Assembly (NCBI GenBank): GCA_035760665.1
Contig: DASTSN010000046.1
Coordinates: 1-29,622, forward strand
Direction: 5' to 3'
Source: DASTSN01 sp035760665
GTDB lineage: Bacteria > Bacteroidota > Bacteroidia > Chitinophagales > Chitinophagaceae
DNA length: 29,622 bases
Shown: one piece after another, positions 19,860 to 27,298 of the stretch
How the letters are laid out: each line of letters starts with the position of its first letter
Numbering within the stretch: the stretch's first letter is position 1
Position numbers and translations under genes: made by a program
Notes under the pieces: generated by a model
Told to the model about the DNA's origin: nothing
Database searches by the model: none
Seen by the model: the letters and a program-made list of their open reading frames with translations, nothing else

Positions 19860-21557
19860 ATGAACAAACGCTGGAACATACTGGAAGGCGACAGCCAGAA
19901 AATTAACCGGCTTCAGGAAGCCTTGAAAATTCATCCAGCCATTTGTAAAATATTAGTGCAGCGCGGTATTGAAACATTTGAACAGGCAAAAAGCTTTTTC
20001 CGCCCGCAACTCAGCGACCTGCACGATCCCTGGCTGATGAAAGACATGCAAAAAGCCGTCAACCGTATTGTTACCGCAGTTAATGCCCGGGAAAAGATAT
20101 TGGTCTTTGGCGATTATGACGTGGATGGAACAACCGCTGTGGCCTGCATGTACCAGTTCTTAAAAAAAATTCATCCTCACCTCGACTTTTACATACCGCA
20201 TCGTTACAACGAAGGTTATGGCGTCAGTAAGGCCGGTATCGATTTTGCAAAAGAAAATGGGTTTACCCTGATCATTTCACTTGACTGTGGAATTAAATCA
20301 GCCGACCTGGTAGCCTATGCAAAAACAATGGGCATTGATTTCATCATATGCGACCACCATTTACCCGATAATAATTTACCCAACGCCGTAGCCATTTTGA
20401 ATCCCAAACAAAAAGATTGTACTTATCCTTTTAAAGAACTATGCGGATGTGGTGTAGGCTTTAAATTAATGACAGCGCTGGCACAACAACTGCATATACC
20501 CGAGAGTAGTGTGTTTGAATACCTGGACCTGCTGGCCACTGCCATTGCTGCGGATATTGTTCCCATGAATGGGGAAAACAGAGTAATGGCCTATTATGGT
20601 CTGCAAAAGGCAAACACAAACCCTAACAATGGTATTAAAGCCCTGGCCTCTTTAAGCAGCCTGACGAAAGAACTGCACATTAACAATCTTGTTTTTATGA
20701 TTGCCCCACGCGTAAATGCTGCCGGCAGAATGGATGACGCAAGAAAAGCAGTGCACCTGTTCATTGCAGAAACCTACGAGGAAGCAATGCACTATGCAGA
20801 AATGCTCCATAGTGATAATACCGAACGAAAAGAAGCCGACCACACTATTACAGAAGAGGCGCTGGCGCTCTTAAACGCCGATGAAGCAGCCATGAAGCGA
20901 AAAACGACGGTTGTATTCCAGCCACACTGGCATAAAGGCGTTGTTGGCATCGTTGCATCAAGGCTGATCGAACATTATTACCGTCCGACAGTTGTCCTTA
21001 CAAAATCGGGTAATTATGCAGCGGGCAGTGCCCGCAGCGTTCCCGGCTTTAACCTCTATGAAGCTGTGCATGCCTGCCACGAATACCTGCTGGGATACGG
21101 CGGACATTTTGCAGCTGCAGGCATGACGCTGGAAATAGATAAAATTGAAGCCTTTCGCACACGGTTCGAAGAAGTGGTTGCCTCCACCATCACACCCGAA
21201 TTGCTGACGCCGGAAATCATCATTGATGCAGCAATAAGTTTCAGAGATATAAAAGATTCTTTTTACAAGATCATCTGCCAGATGGAACCCTTTGGACCGG
21301 AAAATCTCCGCCCGCAATTTCTCGTAAAAAATGTCTGGAATAATGGTTATTCAAAAATTGTGAAAGAGGAGCATATCCGTTTTGTAGTAAGGCAAAACGA
21401 TATCACGCTCACAGGCATTGGCTTTGGCATGGCAGAAAAATTTCCGTTATTGGAAATGAACAAACCCCTTGATATTGTTTTCAAAATAGATGAAAACGAA
21501 TGGAACGGCCAGAAAAACCTGCAATTACGAATGATTGATTTCCGTGTAAGCGAATAA
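19860..21557 (+). CDS. recJ: Single-stranded-DNA-specific exonuclease RecJ
   Basis: 565 aa, close to the usual length. RecJ degrades single-stranded DNA 5' to 3' in recombination and mismatch repair. The DHH phosphoesterase core shows FGDYDVDGTTA (residues 83-93), SLDCGIKS (140-147) and the DHH motif in ICDHHLPD (163-170), all manganese ligands. PRVNAAGRMDDA follows at about 282, and the DHHA1 part has GSARSVPGFNLYEA and YGGHFAAAGMTLE. The C-terminal OB-like domain reads ENLRPQFLVKNV. It starts 24 nt after the polyprenyl synthase stop with no terminator between them. It faces htpG, with a stem between the two stops. Confidence 0.96.
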   Translation: MNKRWNILEGDSQKINRLQEALKIHPAICKILVQRGIETFEQAKSFFRPQLSDLHDPWLMKDMQKAVNRIVTAVNAREKILVFGDYDVDGTTAVACMYQFLKKIHPHLDFYIPHRYNEGYGVSKAGIDFAKENGFTLIISLDCGIKSADLVAYAKTMGIDFIICDHHLPDNNLPNAVAILNPKQKDCTYPFKELCGCGVGFKLMTALAQQLHIPESSVFEYLDLLATAIAADIVPMNGENRVMAYYGLQKANTNPNNGIKALASLSSLTKELHINNLVFMIAPRVNAAGRMDDARKAVHLFIAETYEEAMHYAEMLHSDNTERKEADHTITEEALALLNADEAAMKRKTTVVFQPHWHKGVVGIVASRLIEHYYRPTVVLTKSGNYAAGSARSVPGFNLYEAVHACHEYLLGYGGHFAAAGMTLEIDKIEAFRTRFEEVVASTITPELLTPEIIIDAAISFRDIKDSFYKIICQMEPFGPENLRPQFLVKNVWNNGYSKIVKEEHIRFVVRQNDITLTGIGFGMAEKFPLLEMNKPLDIVFKIDENEWNGQKNLQLRMIDFRVSE

Positions 21558-21561
21558 AATA

Positions 21562-21606
21562 TCCGGGAATAAATGCACATATGCTTCACCCTATTTTCTT
21601 CCCGGA
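21562..21606. terminator. Possible shared stem between recJ and htpG
   Basis: TCCGGGAA (21562-21569) pairs perfectly with TTCCCGGA (21599-21606) across a 29-nt loop, and GCTTTTATTT follows on the plus strand. It lies between convergent stops. The large loop makes it a weak terminator candidate. Confidence 0.4.
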
Positions 21607-21614
21607 GCTTTTAT

Positions 21615-23453
21615 TTACAGGATGATTTTACTTTTCGCTTCCCCCTGCATCAGCCCAACACTCCGGTTGATAAAATCGGTAAGATCATTTCCTTTTAGCA
21701 ATCCCTGTGACAGTAACGCCAAATCCGCCAGGTTGTGTACCATTACAGCTTGTTTTTCCGCATCCTCAGAAAGTATTGTCCTGAAAACCGGGTGATTTCC
21801 ATTCACCGTCAGGGTTACCTCATCCGGCATATTCCCGTACCACTGCATTCCGCCATTTACAGCTGCCATATCCTTCATCCTGCGCATTAGCTCGGAACGG
21901 GTAGCCGTTACCGGCGCTGATTCCGGGCTCAGGCCTTTTATTTCCACCTGCAGGGTTACACCATCCACCTTGACGGCAAACAGTTCCTGCAACTTCTTTT
22001 CCTCCTCTTTAGTCAAAGCCGTTTCAATGGTTTCAGCCGGGTCTATCAGGTTGTCAGCAATATCGGCATCTACCCGCTTGAACTGCATGTTTTCCCATTT
22101 CATTTCCACATTACTGATAAATGCAGCATCCACCAGGGTATCCATCTTTACAACCATATACCCTTTATCGCGGGCTGCCTTTACATAGCTGTGTTGCTGA
22201 ACCGGATTGGTTGTATATAAAATGATAAGTTTACCATCTTTATTTTTTTGCAGGGTTTCGGCTACCTGCCGGTATTCTTCCCGGGTATAAAATTTTCCGC
22301 CGGCTGCGTCTTCCATCAGCAGGAAGTTATCTGCCTTTTCCAGGAACTTATCATCCGTGATCATCCCGTATTTTACAAATAAGCCGATAGATTCCCATTT
22401 CTCTTCAAAATCTTTCCGGTCATTGCGGAAGATTTCATCCAGCTTGTCGGCCACCTTGCGGGTAATGTGTGCATTAATCTTTTTAACGTTAGGATCGCCC
22501 TGCAGGTAACTGCGGCTTACATTCAGCGGAATATCCGGGCTGTCTATCACACCGTGCAACAACATCAGGAATTCCGGAACAATATCTTTTACCTCGTCTG
22601 TTACAAATACCTGGTTGCTGTAAAGCTGTATTTTATCCTTCTGAATCTCGTAGCTGTTTTTGATTTTAGGGAAATAAAGAATACCGGTCAGGTTGAAAGG
22701 ATAATCCACATTCAGGTGAATCCAAAAAAGAGGCTGTTCTGAAAAAGGATACAATTCTTTGTAAAAATCCTGGTAATCCTGTGCAGTTAACTCCGCCGGT
22801 TTCCTGGTCCAGGCCGGCCGGGTGTTATTGATTTGTTTTTCTTCAAAAAATATAGGCACGGGCAAAAACCGGCAAAATCTTTCCAGTACAGTTTTGATTC
22901 GTTCAGCTTCCAGGAATTCTTTGCTATCATCATTCACATGTAATACAATCCTGGTACCACGGTCCTCCTTTTCTGTTTCTTCGATACGATATTCCGGGCT
23001 GCCGTCGCATTCCCATTTTACCGCTTTACTGCCTTCTTTATAACTTTTTGTAAAGAGCTCTACCTTACTGCTCACCATAAAGGCCGAATAAAAGCCAAGC
23101 CCGAAATGGCCAATTATCGTTGCCTCGTCCTGCCCTTTATATTGCTGCAAAAATTCTTCCGCGCTGGAAAAAGCCACCTGGTTAATATATTTATCTACCT
23201 CTTCTTCTGTCATGCCAATACCACGGTCCACAATGGCAATGGTACCCTTTTCCTTATCCAGTTCAATGTCAATCCGCAATTCGCCAATTTCACCTTTGGC
23301 TTCCCCGCTTGCTGCCAGCACCTTTAATTTGTTACTCGCATCTACCGCGTTGCTGATCAGTTCTCGCAAAAAAATGTCATGTTCGCTATACAGAAACTTC
23401 TTAATGATAGGGAAAATATTTTCGGTTTGAACCCTGATTTGACCTTTTTGCAT
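21615..23453 (-). CDS. htpG: Molecular chaperone HtpG (Hsp90 family)
   Basis: 612 aa from the ATG at 23453. An upstream in-frame ATG at 23537 would add 28 residues unlike any Hsp90, so the family-typical start MQKGQIRVQTENIFPI is chosen. The GHKL ATPase domain shows FLRELISNAVDAS (magnesium-binding Asn), VDRGIGMTEEEV and IGHFGLGFYSAFMVSSKVE; the middle domain has FPKIKNSYEIQKDKIQLYSNQ (in parts) and VFVTDEVKDIVPEFL. The C-terminal dimerisation part is present, and there is no eukaryotic MEEVD tail. The protein is an ATP-dependent chaperone of the cytosol. No exact TAnnTTTG element was seen upstream; TACTAAATTG just before the start is a partial match. Confidence 0.96.
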   Translation of the reverse strand: MQKGQIRVQTENIFPIIKKFLYSEHDIFLRELISNAVDASNKLKVLAASGEAKGEIGELRIDIELDKEKGTIAIVDRGIGMTEEEVDKYINQVAFSSAEEFLQQYKGQDEATIIGHFGLGFYSAFMVSSKVELFTKSYKEGSKAVKWECDGSPEYRIEETEKEDRGTRIVLHVNDDSKEFLEAERIKTVLERFCRFLPVPIFFEEKQINNTRPAWTRKPAELTAQDYQDFYKELYPFSEQPLFWIHLNVDYPFNLTGILYFPKIKNSYEIQKDKIQLYSNQVFVTDEVKDIVPEFLMLLHGVIDSPDIPLNVSRSYLQGDPNVKKINAHITRKVADKLDEIFRNDRKDFEEKWESIGLFVKYGMITDDKFLEKADNFLLMEDAAGGKFYTREEYRQVAETLQKNKDGKLIILYTTNPVQQHSYVKAARDKGYMVVKMDTLVDAAFISNVEMKWENMQFKRVDADIADNLIDPAETIETALTKEEEKKLQELFAVKVDGVTLQVEIKGLSPESAPVTATRSELMRRMKDMAAVNGGMQWYGNMPDEVTLTVNGNHPVFRTILSEDAEKQAVMVHNLADLALLSQGLLKGNDLTDFINRSVGLMQGEAKSKIIL

Positions 23454-23632
23454 AAAAATCAATTTAGTACCTTGGTTTTCAAACACAATGCCAAGGAGAT
23501 GCTTCCCGGAAAATCCGGCAAAAATGTCAGATTTCACCTATTTAAAGTTATATGGCAACAATTACCGGCATAAAGATGGGCACTGATTTGATTTTGCCCG
23601 GCCAGCTACCCTATAAAAATCTTGCCGACTGT

Positions 23633-23663
23633 CTGTACTTTTAACGTCATTTACTTACCTTTG
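23633..23663 (+). promoter_or_regulatory. Promoter of the rpsF-rpsR-rplI operon
   Basis: CTG at 23633-23635 (one base off TTG), a 20-bp spacer, and TACCTTTG at 23656-23663 (exact TAnnTTTG). Transcription from about 23670 gives a leader of about 100 nt. Confidence 0.6.
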
Positions 23664-23670
23664 CCGCCCC

Positions 23671-23756
23671 AAATCTGTAAATCGCAGATTTCTTCCGCCC
23701 CGGCGGGAGATCCATTGGAGAAAAATCGATTTTTAAACCATCCCGCTAAAACGGGA
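23671..23756 (+). promoter_or_regulatory. Structured rpsF leader, possible S6:S18 autoregulatory element
   Basis: Three hairpins follow the predicted transcript start: AAATCTG/CAGATTT (23671-23677, 23685-23691), CTTCCG/CGGGAG with loop CCCCGG (23692-23709), and TCCCG/CGGGA (23741-23745, 23752-23756). A 14-bp A/T palindrome lies at 23721-23734. Leaders bound by the S6:S18 complex through a CCG-containing element are known before rpsF in other bacteria; whether this one is homologous is inference. Confidence 0.45.
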
Positions 23757-23770
23757 CAAAAAAAGGTAAA

Positions 23771-24127
23771 ATGAACAATTATGAACTGATGGTGATTTTT
23801 ACCCCTGTACTCAGCGATGAAGAATTTAAAGCTGAGCAAAAAAAGTATGTTGCATTCCTGAACGAAAACGGAGGTCAGGTAGTAGCAGAAAATGCATGGG
23901 GCCTTAAATCACTTGCTTATCCCATCCAGAAAAAGACAACTGGATTGTACTGGGTGCTGGAATTCACTGCGCCGAGCGATTTCAACGAAAAACTGAAGAT
24001 TCAGTTACTGCGCGATGAAGCTGTGCTTCGTCACCTCGTTACCAAACTCGATAAATACGCCGTCGAGTATAATGAGAAAAAGAGAAGTGGCGTACCTACC
24101 GGAACCGAAAAAGCAGTGGAGGCGTAA
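23771..24127 (+). CDS. rpsF: 30S ribosomal protein bS6
   Basis: 118 aa. It opens NNYELMVIFTPVLSDEEFKA and contains WGLKSLAYPIQKKTTGLYWVLEF, the RNA- and S18-binding face of bS6, and LLRDEAVLRHLVTKLDKYAVEY. bS6 binds bS18 and the central domain of 16S rRNA. It is the first gene of an operon with rpsR (3-nt gap) and rplI; no ssb lies between them, unlike in many bacteria. The start has only AAGGT upstream, not a full Shine-Dalgarno. The leader is structured and may carry feedback control by S6:S18. Confidence 0.97.
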   Translation: MNNYELMVIFTPVLSDEEFKAEQKKYVAFLNENGGQVVAENAWGLKSLAYPIQKKTTGLYWVLEFTAPSDFNEKLKIQLLRDEAVLRHLVTKLDKYAVEYNEKKRSGVPTGTEKAVEA

Positions 24128-24130
24128 GCA

Positions 24131-24397
24131 ATGGCAAAGTCAAATGAAATAAAATACCTGACCGCGATTAAAAGCGATAAAAGGGTTAAGAAATACTGCC
24201 GTTTCAAAAAATACGGTATAAAGTATATTGATTATAAAGACGTGGAGTTTCTGAAAAAATTTCTGAACGAGCAGGGCAAATTATTGCCCCGCCGCATCAC
24301 CGGCAACAGCCTGAAATACCAGCGCAAAGTAGCCGATGCCATTAAGAAAGCCCGTCAAATGGCGTTATTGCCGTATGTAACCGATCTTTTAAAATAA
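24131..24397 (+). CDS. rpsR: 30S ribosomal protein bS18
   Basis: 88 aa, the normal size. The signature reads YCRFKKYGIKYIDYKDVEFL followed by FLNEQGKLLPRRITGNSLKY and QRKVADAIKKARQMALLPYV. bS18 forms a pair with bS6 on the 30S platform near the 3' end of 16S rRNA. The gene starts 3 nt after the rpsF stop without a Shine-Dalgarno, implying coupled translation. Its stop codon overlaps the Shine-Dalgarno of rplI. Confidence 0.97.
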   Translation: MAKSNEIKYLTAIKSDKRVKKYCRFKKYGIKYIDYKDVEFLKKFLNEQGKLLPRRITGNSLKYQRKVADAIKKARQMALLPYVTDLLK

Positions 24398-24402
24398 GGA
24401 GG
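24396..24402 (+). promoter_or_regulatory. Strong Shine-Dalgarno (AAGGAGG) for rplI
   Basis: AAGGAGG ends 5 nt before the rplI ATG and overlaps the rpsR stop codon. Shine-Dalgarno sequences are rare in Bacteroidota, and I found no comparable one before the other gene starts I inspected here. Confidence 0.9.
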
Positions 24403-24407
24403 ACGCC

Positions 24408-24854
24408 ATGGAAGTAATATTAATAAAAGATGTAGATAACCTGGGTGCAACCAACGAAGTTGTAAAGGTGCGTAACGGGTATGCCCGCAATTTTCTCATT
24501 CCTCAGCAGTTTGCAGTGGAAGCCAGCCCTTCTAATATGAAACAACTGGAAGAGCGCCTGAAGCAGCAAAGAAAGAAAGAAGAGAAAATGCTGGCGGAAA
24601 TCAACAGCGTCATTGCCAAGCTAAGCGAATCAGCACTGAAAATTGGTGCAAAAACAGGCACCAGCGGAAAGATTTTTGGCAGTGTAACTTCATTGCAAAT
24701 CAGCCGCGCCATTCGCGAACAAAAAGGCTACGAAATCGATCGCAAAAAAATATCGATTCCTGAAGAAGTAAAGGAAGTAGGTACTTATAAAGCACATATC
24801 GATTTTGGCAGCGGACACAGCGCAGATGTTGATTTTGAAGTAGTTGCAGAATAA
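24408..24854 (+). CDS. rplI: 50S ribosomal protein bL9
   Basis: 148 aa. The N-terminal rRNA-binding domain is MEVILIKDVDNLGATNEVVK VRNGYARNFLIPQQFA (written in parts), followed by the long connecting helix (MKQLEERLKQQRKKEEKML) and a C-terminal domain with GKIFGSVTSLQISRAI and YKAHIDFGSGHSADVDFEV. bL9 binds domain V of 23S rRNA and affects frame maintenance. It is the last gene of the rpsF-rpsR-rplI operon, 10 nt after rpsR, and is the one gene here with a full Shine-Dalgarno. A clear terminator follows. Confidence 0.97.
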   Translation: MEVILIKDVDNLGATNEVVKVRNGYARNFLIPQQFAVEASPSNMKQLEERLKQQRKKEEKMLAEINSVIAKLSESALKIGAKTGTSGKIFGSVTSLQISRAIREQKGYEIDRKKISIPEEVKEVGTYKAHIDFGSGHSADVDFEVVAE

Positions 24855-24873
24855 TCGGTTTTAAAATAACAGT

Positions 24874-24906
24874 AAAAGTCTCCTGTCCCCCAGGAGACTT
24901 TTTTAT
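24874..24906 (+). terminator. Intrinsic terminator of the rpsF operon
   Basis: AAAAGTCTCCTG (24874-24885) and CAGGAGACTTTT (24891-24902) pair perfectly over 12 bp around TCCCC, followed by more Ts. It begins 19 nt after the rplI stop and could act in both directions. Confidence 0.95.
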
Positions 24907-25179
24907 TTGCACAAATGAGTTGGTTTTAGAATACAATGAAGTTCAGCCTGGGTAATGTATCCTCTGCCCTTTCCCTTAACAAAATTTAGAACTCATCCGT
25001 AATTTTCCGGCGTAATATTTTATATCCTGAATTTTCACAATAAGTCCGGGAAAAATCCGTTATTTGTGATGTTCTGGTGTTCTTTACAGTTTCACAAGTC
25101 CTGAACGTTTCGTTTTCCGTAAAATGTTCATTGGTTACTGTTTACTGTTAGCACTTATTGTTTTTAAAAATTTCTCAAA
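24907..25179. other. Upstream region of the RRM protein gene
   Basis: About 270 bp without a gene. No exact TTG/TAnnTTTG promoter was seen. The last 60 bp are A/T-rich, with a repeated TTACTGTT (in GGTTACTGTTTACTGTTAG). A long 5'UTR, as in cold-shock genes, is possible but not shown. Confidence 0.4.
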
Positions 25180-25563
25180 ATGAACATTTACGTAGGAAAC
25201 CTGAGTTGGGGTCTTAAAGATCAGGACTTAGCCAACTTGTTTACTCCCTTTGGCGAAGTAGCATCTGCCAAAATTGTAACCGACAAATTCACACAGCGCA
25301 GCAAAGGCTTTGGCTTTGTTGAAATGCCAAATGACGCTGAAGCGCAAGCAGCCATTGCACAACTCAACGGCTCAGAAGTTGAGGGTCGCAACCTGGTGGT
25401 GAATGAAAGCCGTCCGAAACAAGAAGGCGGCGGCGGTGGCTTCAAAAAAAGAAGCTTTGGCGGCGGCGGTGGCGGCTTTAAAAAAGGCGGTAACGGCGGC
25501 GGCGGTTACAACAAAGGTGGCGGTGGTTACAACCGCGATCGCGGATACAGAGACGAGTATTAA
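25180..25563 (+). CDS. RRM RNA-binding protein with glycine-rich tail
   Basis: 127 aa. There is one RNA recognition motif (about residues 1-78): RNP2 is MNIYVGNLSW and RNP1 is RSKGFGFVEM, both with the aromatic residues that stack on RNA. The tail from about residue 84 is glycine-rich with Lys, Arg, Phe and Tyr (GGGGGFKKRSFGG, GGYNKGGGGYNRDRG). This is the architecture of small bacterial Rbp proteins of cyanobacteria and Bacteroidota and of plant GRPs. It probably binds single-stranded RNA in the cytosol, perhaps as an RNA chaperone; a link to cold shock is inference. It is a single-gene unit with its own terminator. Confidence 0.92.
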   Translation: MNIYVGNLSWGLKDQDLANLFTPFGEVASAKIVTDKFTQRSKGFGFVEMPNDAEAQAAIAQLNGSEVEGRNLVVNESRPKQEGGGGGFKKRSFGGGGGGFKKGGNGGGGYNKGGGGYNRDRGYRDEY

Positions 25564-25587
25564 GTTTAAAATATATTCACTGTATTC

Positions 25588-25620
25588 AAAAAGTCTGGTT
25601 TCATCAACCAGACTTTTTTT
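25588..25620 (+). terminator. Intrinsic terminator of the RRM protein gene
   Basis: AAAAAGTCTGGTT (25588-25600) and AACCAGACTTTTT (25606-25618) pair perfectly over 13 bp around TCATC, followed by further Ts. It starts 24 nt after the stop. Confidence 0.95.
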
Positions 25621-25701
25621 GTGCAAAAAAATTAATGCTGAATTAATCTCCTTACGCTCCTATTTTAATCCGGTTTTAATACCTGTACAAACGGTTAATC
25701 G

Positions 25702-25709
25702 TACCTTTG
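25702..25709 (+). promoter_or_regulatory. Candidate -7 element (TACCTTTG) for the glycosyltransferase-phosphatase gene
   Basis: Exact TAnnTTTG match about 170 nt before the ATG, so the 5'UTR would be about 160 nt long. No clear -33 TTG at 17-23 bp. Confidence 0.45.
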
Positions 25710-25809
25710 TACTCTGTCAAATCACCTGTCCTTTCTATCCTTTGATAACGGAATTGCTGATCCGGACCCGCATAAAAGTGCGGTCAACTGAAACAATATT
25801 TTTCATTGA

Positions 25810-25857
25810 ATTGTAGGCATGCCTGCCACACCTTAACCAGCACAGGCATCTTACAAT
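25810..25857 (+). promoter_or_regulatory. Hairpin in the 5'UTR of the glycosyltransferase-phosphatase gene
   Basis: ATTGTA (25810-25815) pairs with TACAAT (25852-25857), and inside it ATGCCTG (25819-25825) pairs with CAGGCAT (25843-25849). The structure ends 21 nt before the ATG at 25879. It could be a regulatory leader. Confidence 0.4.
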
Positions 25858-25878
25858 CGTAACGACAAATGTGAAACC

Positions 25879-27252
25879 ATGGTTACTGCGGTCATACCGG
25901 CACTAAATGAAGAGAAAACAATCGCCAAAGTGGTAAAATTCTGCCTGGCCGATCCTGTTATTTCCGAAGTCATCGTTGTAGATGATAAATCTGAAGATCA
26001 AACAGTAACCATTGCCCGCGAGGCCGGCGCCAAAGTGATGATCAGTCAGGTGCGTGGAAAAGGTATTTCTATGAAAGATGGTATACTGCAGGCAACCCAG
26101 GAAATTATCATTTTTCTCGATGCAGATATTGACCCCTATCCCGATGGTACAATTAACAAACTCACCGCTCCTCTTATTCATGACGAAGCAGACTTTGTGA
26201 AAGGAGCTTTTGCGAGAAATGCTGGCAGGGTCACTGAACTGGTGGCAAAACCCCTGCTGAATATTTTATTTCCGGGATTGGCTCATTTCTCCCAACCCCT
26301 TAGCGGCATGATTGCCGGGAAAAAGTCGTTTTTCAATAAAATCGATTTCTTCAACGATTACGGTGTGGATATTGGCATATTGATCGACATGTACCTGATG
26401 AAAGCAAGAGTGCAGGAGGTCAACATAGGTTACATTGAAAATAAAAGCAAACCCTGGGAAGCACTGGGCAAAATGAGCAAGGAAGTTTCCCGCGCCATCA
26501 TTAGCAAAGCCCAGCGTCAGCATTCCCTGCTGTCGGAGGAAGAAGTGCATTCCATGGAAACGATCAACCGTGAAATGAACAGCGTGCTGAAAGAAAATCT
26601 TTCCAGCTATCACAAAATGGCCATTTTTGATATGGATAACACTATCCTGAAAGGCCGATTTATTGATGCCTGTGCAAGGAAATTTGGATTTTATCCGCAA
26701 CTGGAAGATCTGCGGGAAGCAGAAACAGACCCGATCATCCTGACCAAACGGATTGGCGTGTTGCTAAAAGGCCGGACAATGGACGACCTGCTGGATGTGG
26801 TCAGTAAAATGGACATGGTAGAAGACATTAAACAGGTAGTACAGTCCCTGAAGGAAAAGAATTATATCGTCGGAATTATCAGCAGTAGTTATACACTAAT
26901 CACAAATTATGTGCGGCAAAATATCGGTGCCGACTTTTCTTTGGCATATCAATTGGAGTTTATTCAGGGCAGAGCCTCCGGGCAAGTGAATTTACCTTAT
27001 TATTTTTTTAGCTCGCCGGATAGCGTCTGCGGCCATCCATTTTGTAAAACCAATGCACTGCAATATGCCTGTGAACAATACAGTGTGCTTATGAAAAACT
27101 GCATCGCTATTGGTGACAGCCGGGACGACAGGTGTATGATAGGACATGCCGGAAAAGGTATCGCATTTTGTACCACTGACGAACTTTTGAAACAAGTTGC
27201 TTTTACATCGATCAAGGAAAAAAAATTTGAATCTATCCTGGAACTGGCGTAA
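25879..27252 (+). CDS. Fused GpgS-like glycosyltransferase and HAD phosphatase
   Basis: 457 aa, two enzymes in one chain. Residues 1 to about 225 resemble glucosyl-3-phosphoglycerate synthase (GT81): VIPALNEEKTIAKVV, VIVVDDKSEDQTV, metal-binding DADID (81-85), GRVTELVAKPLLNIL, QPLSGMIAG and YGVDIGILID. Residues from about 247 are a SerB-like HAD phosphatase: FDMDNT (250-255, nucleophile D251), SSS (335-337), K390 and GDSRDD (412-417). Together they could make and then dephosphorylate a glycosyl-3-phosphoglycerate, giving a glycosylglycerate osmolyte. One caution: the metal-binding His of the mycobacterial enzyme (in an RxHRN stretch, from memory) aligns with Asn189 in YIENKSKP, so sugar or acceptor may differ. 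A long structured leader precedes it, and a Usp gene follows after 46 nt. Confidence 0.8.
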   Translation: MVTAVIPALNEEKTIAKVVKFCLADPVISEVIVVDDKSEDQTVTIAREAGAKVMISQVRGKGISMKDGILQATQEIIIFLDADIDPYPDGTINKLTAPLIHDEADFVKGAFARNAGRVTELVAKPLLNILFPGLAHFSQPLSGMIAGKKSFFNKIDFFNDYGVDIGILIDMYLMKARVQEVNIGYIENKSKPWEALGKMSKEVSRAIISKAQRQHSLLSEEEVHSMETINREMNSVLKENLSSYHKMAIFDMDNTILKGRFIDACARKFGFYPQLEDLREAETDPIILTKRIGVLLKGRTMDDLLDVVSKMDMVEDIKQVVQSLKEKNYIVGIISSSYTLITNYVRQNIGADFSLAYQLEFIQGRASGQVNLPYYFFSSPDSVCGHPFCKTNALQYACEQYSVLMKNCIAIGDSRDDRCMIGHAGKGIAFCTTDELLKQVAFTSIKEKKFESILELA

Positions 27253-27298
27253 AAGCCAGCAGGTGAACCAACATAATTAAACAACTAAAAACCTGCCT

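Larger units (their letters stand above)
23454..23770. other. 317-bp divergent region between htpG and rpsF
   Basis: It holds the rpsF promoter and structured leader (described separately). A 30-codon ORF (23552-23644) was seen and not accepted. Nothing else was recognised. Confidence 0.6.
25564..25878. other. 315-bp region before the glycosyltransferase-phosphatase gene
   Basis: It begins with the RRM gene terminator. It contains a TACCTTTG element at 25702-25709 and a double hairpin at 25810-25857 (both described separately). No protein gene was recognised. Confidence 0.6.

Noticed and set aside
20980..20987. A third ACCGTCC box
   Set aside because: It is inside recJ coding sequence, stands alone, and lacks the stem, promoter and T-run of the small RNA genes.
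23454..23537. Longer N-terminus for htpG
   Set aside because: The extra 28 residues are unlike any Hsp90, whose N-terminus matches the ATG at 23453.
23552..23644. A 30-codon ORF starting MATITGIKMG upstream of rpsF
   Set aside because: It ends only 12 nt before the -7 element of the rpsF promoter, has no terminator or start signal of its own, and is no longer than expected by chance.
25403..25816. Alanine/valine-rich ORF overlapping the RRM gene
   Set aside because: It is a frame shadow of the glycine-codon-rich tail and runs through the terminator.
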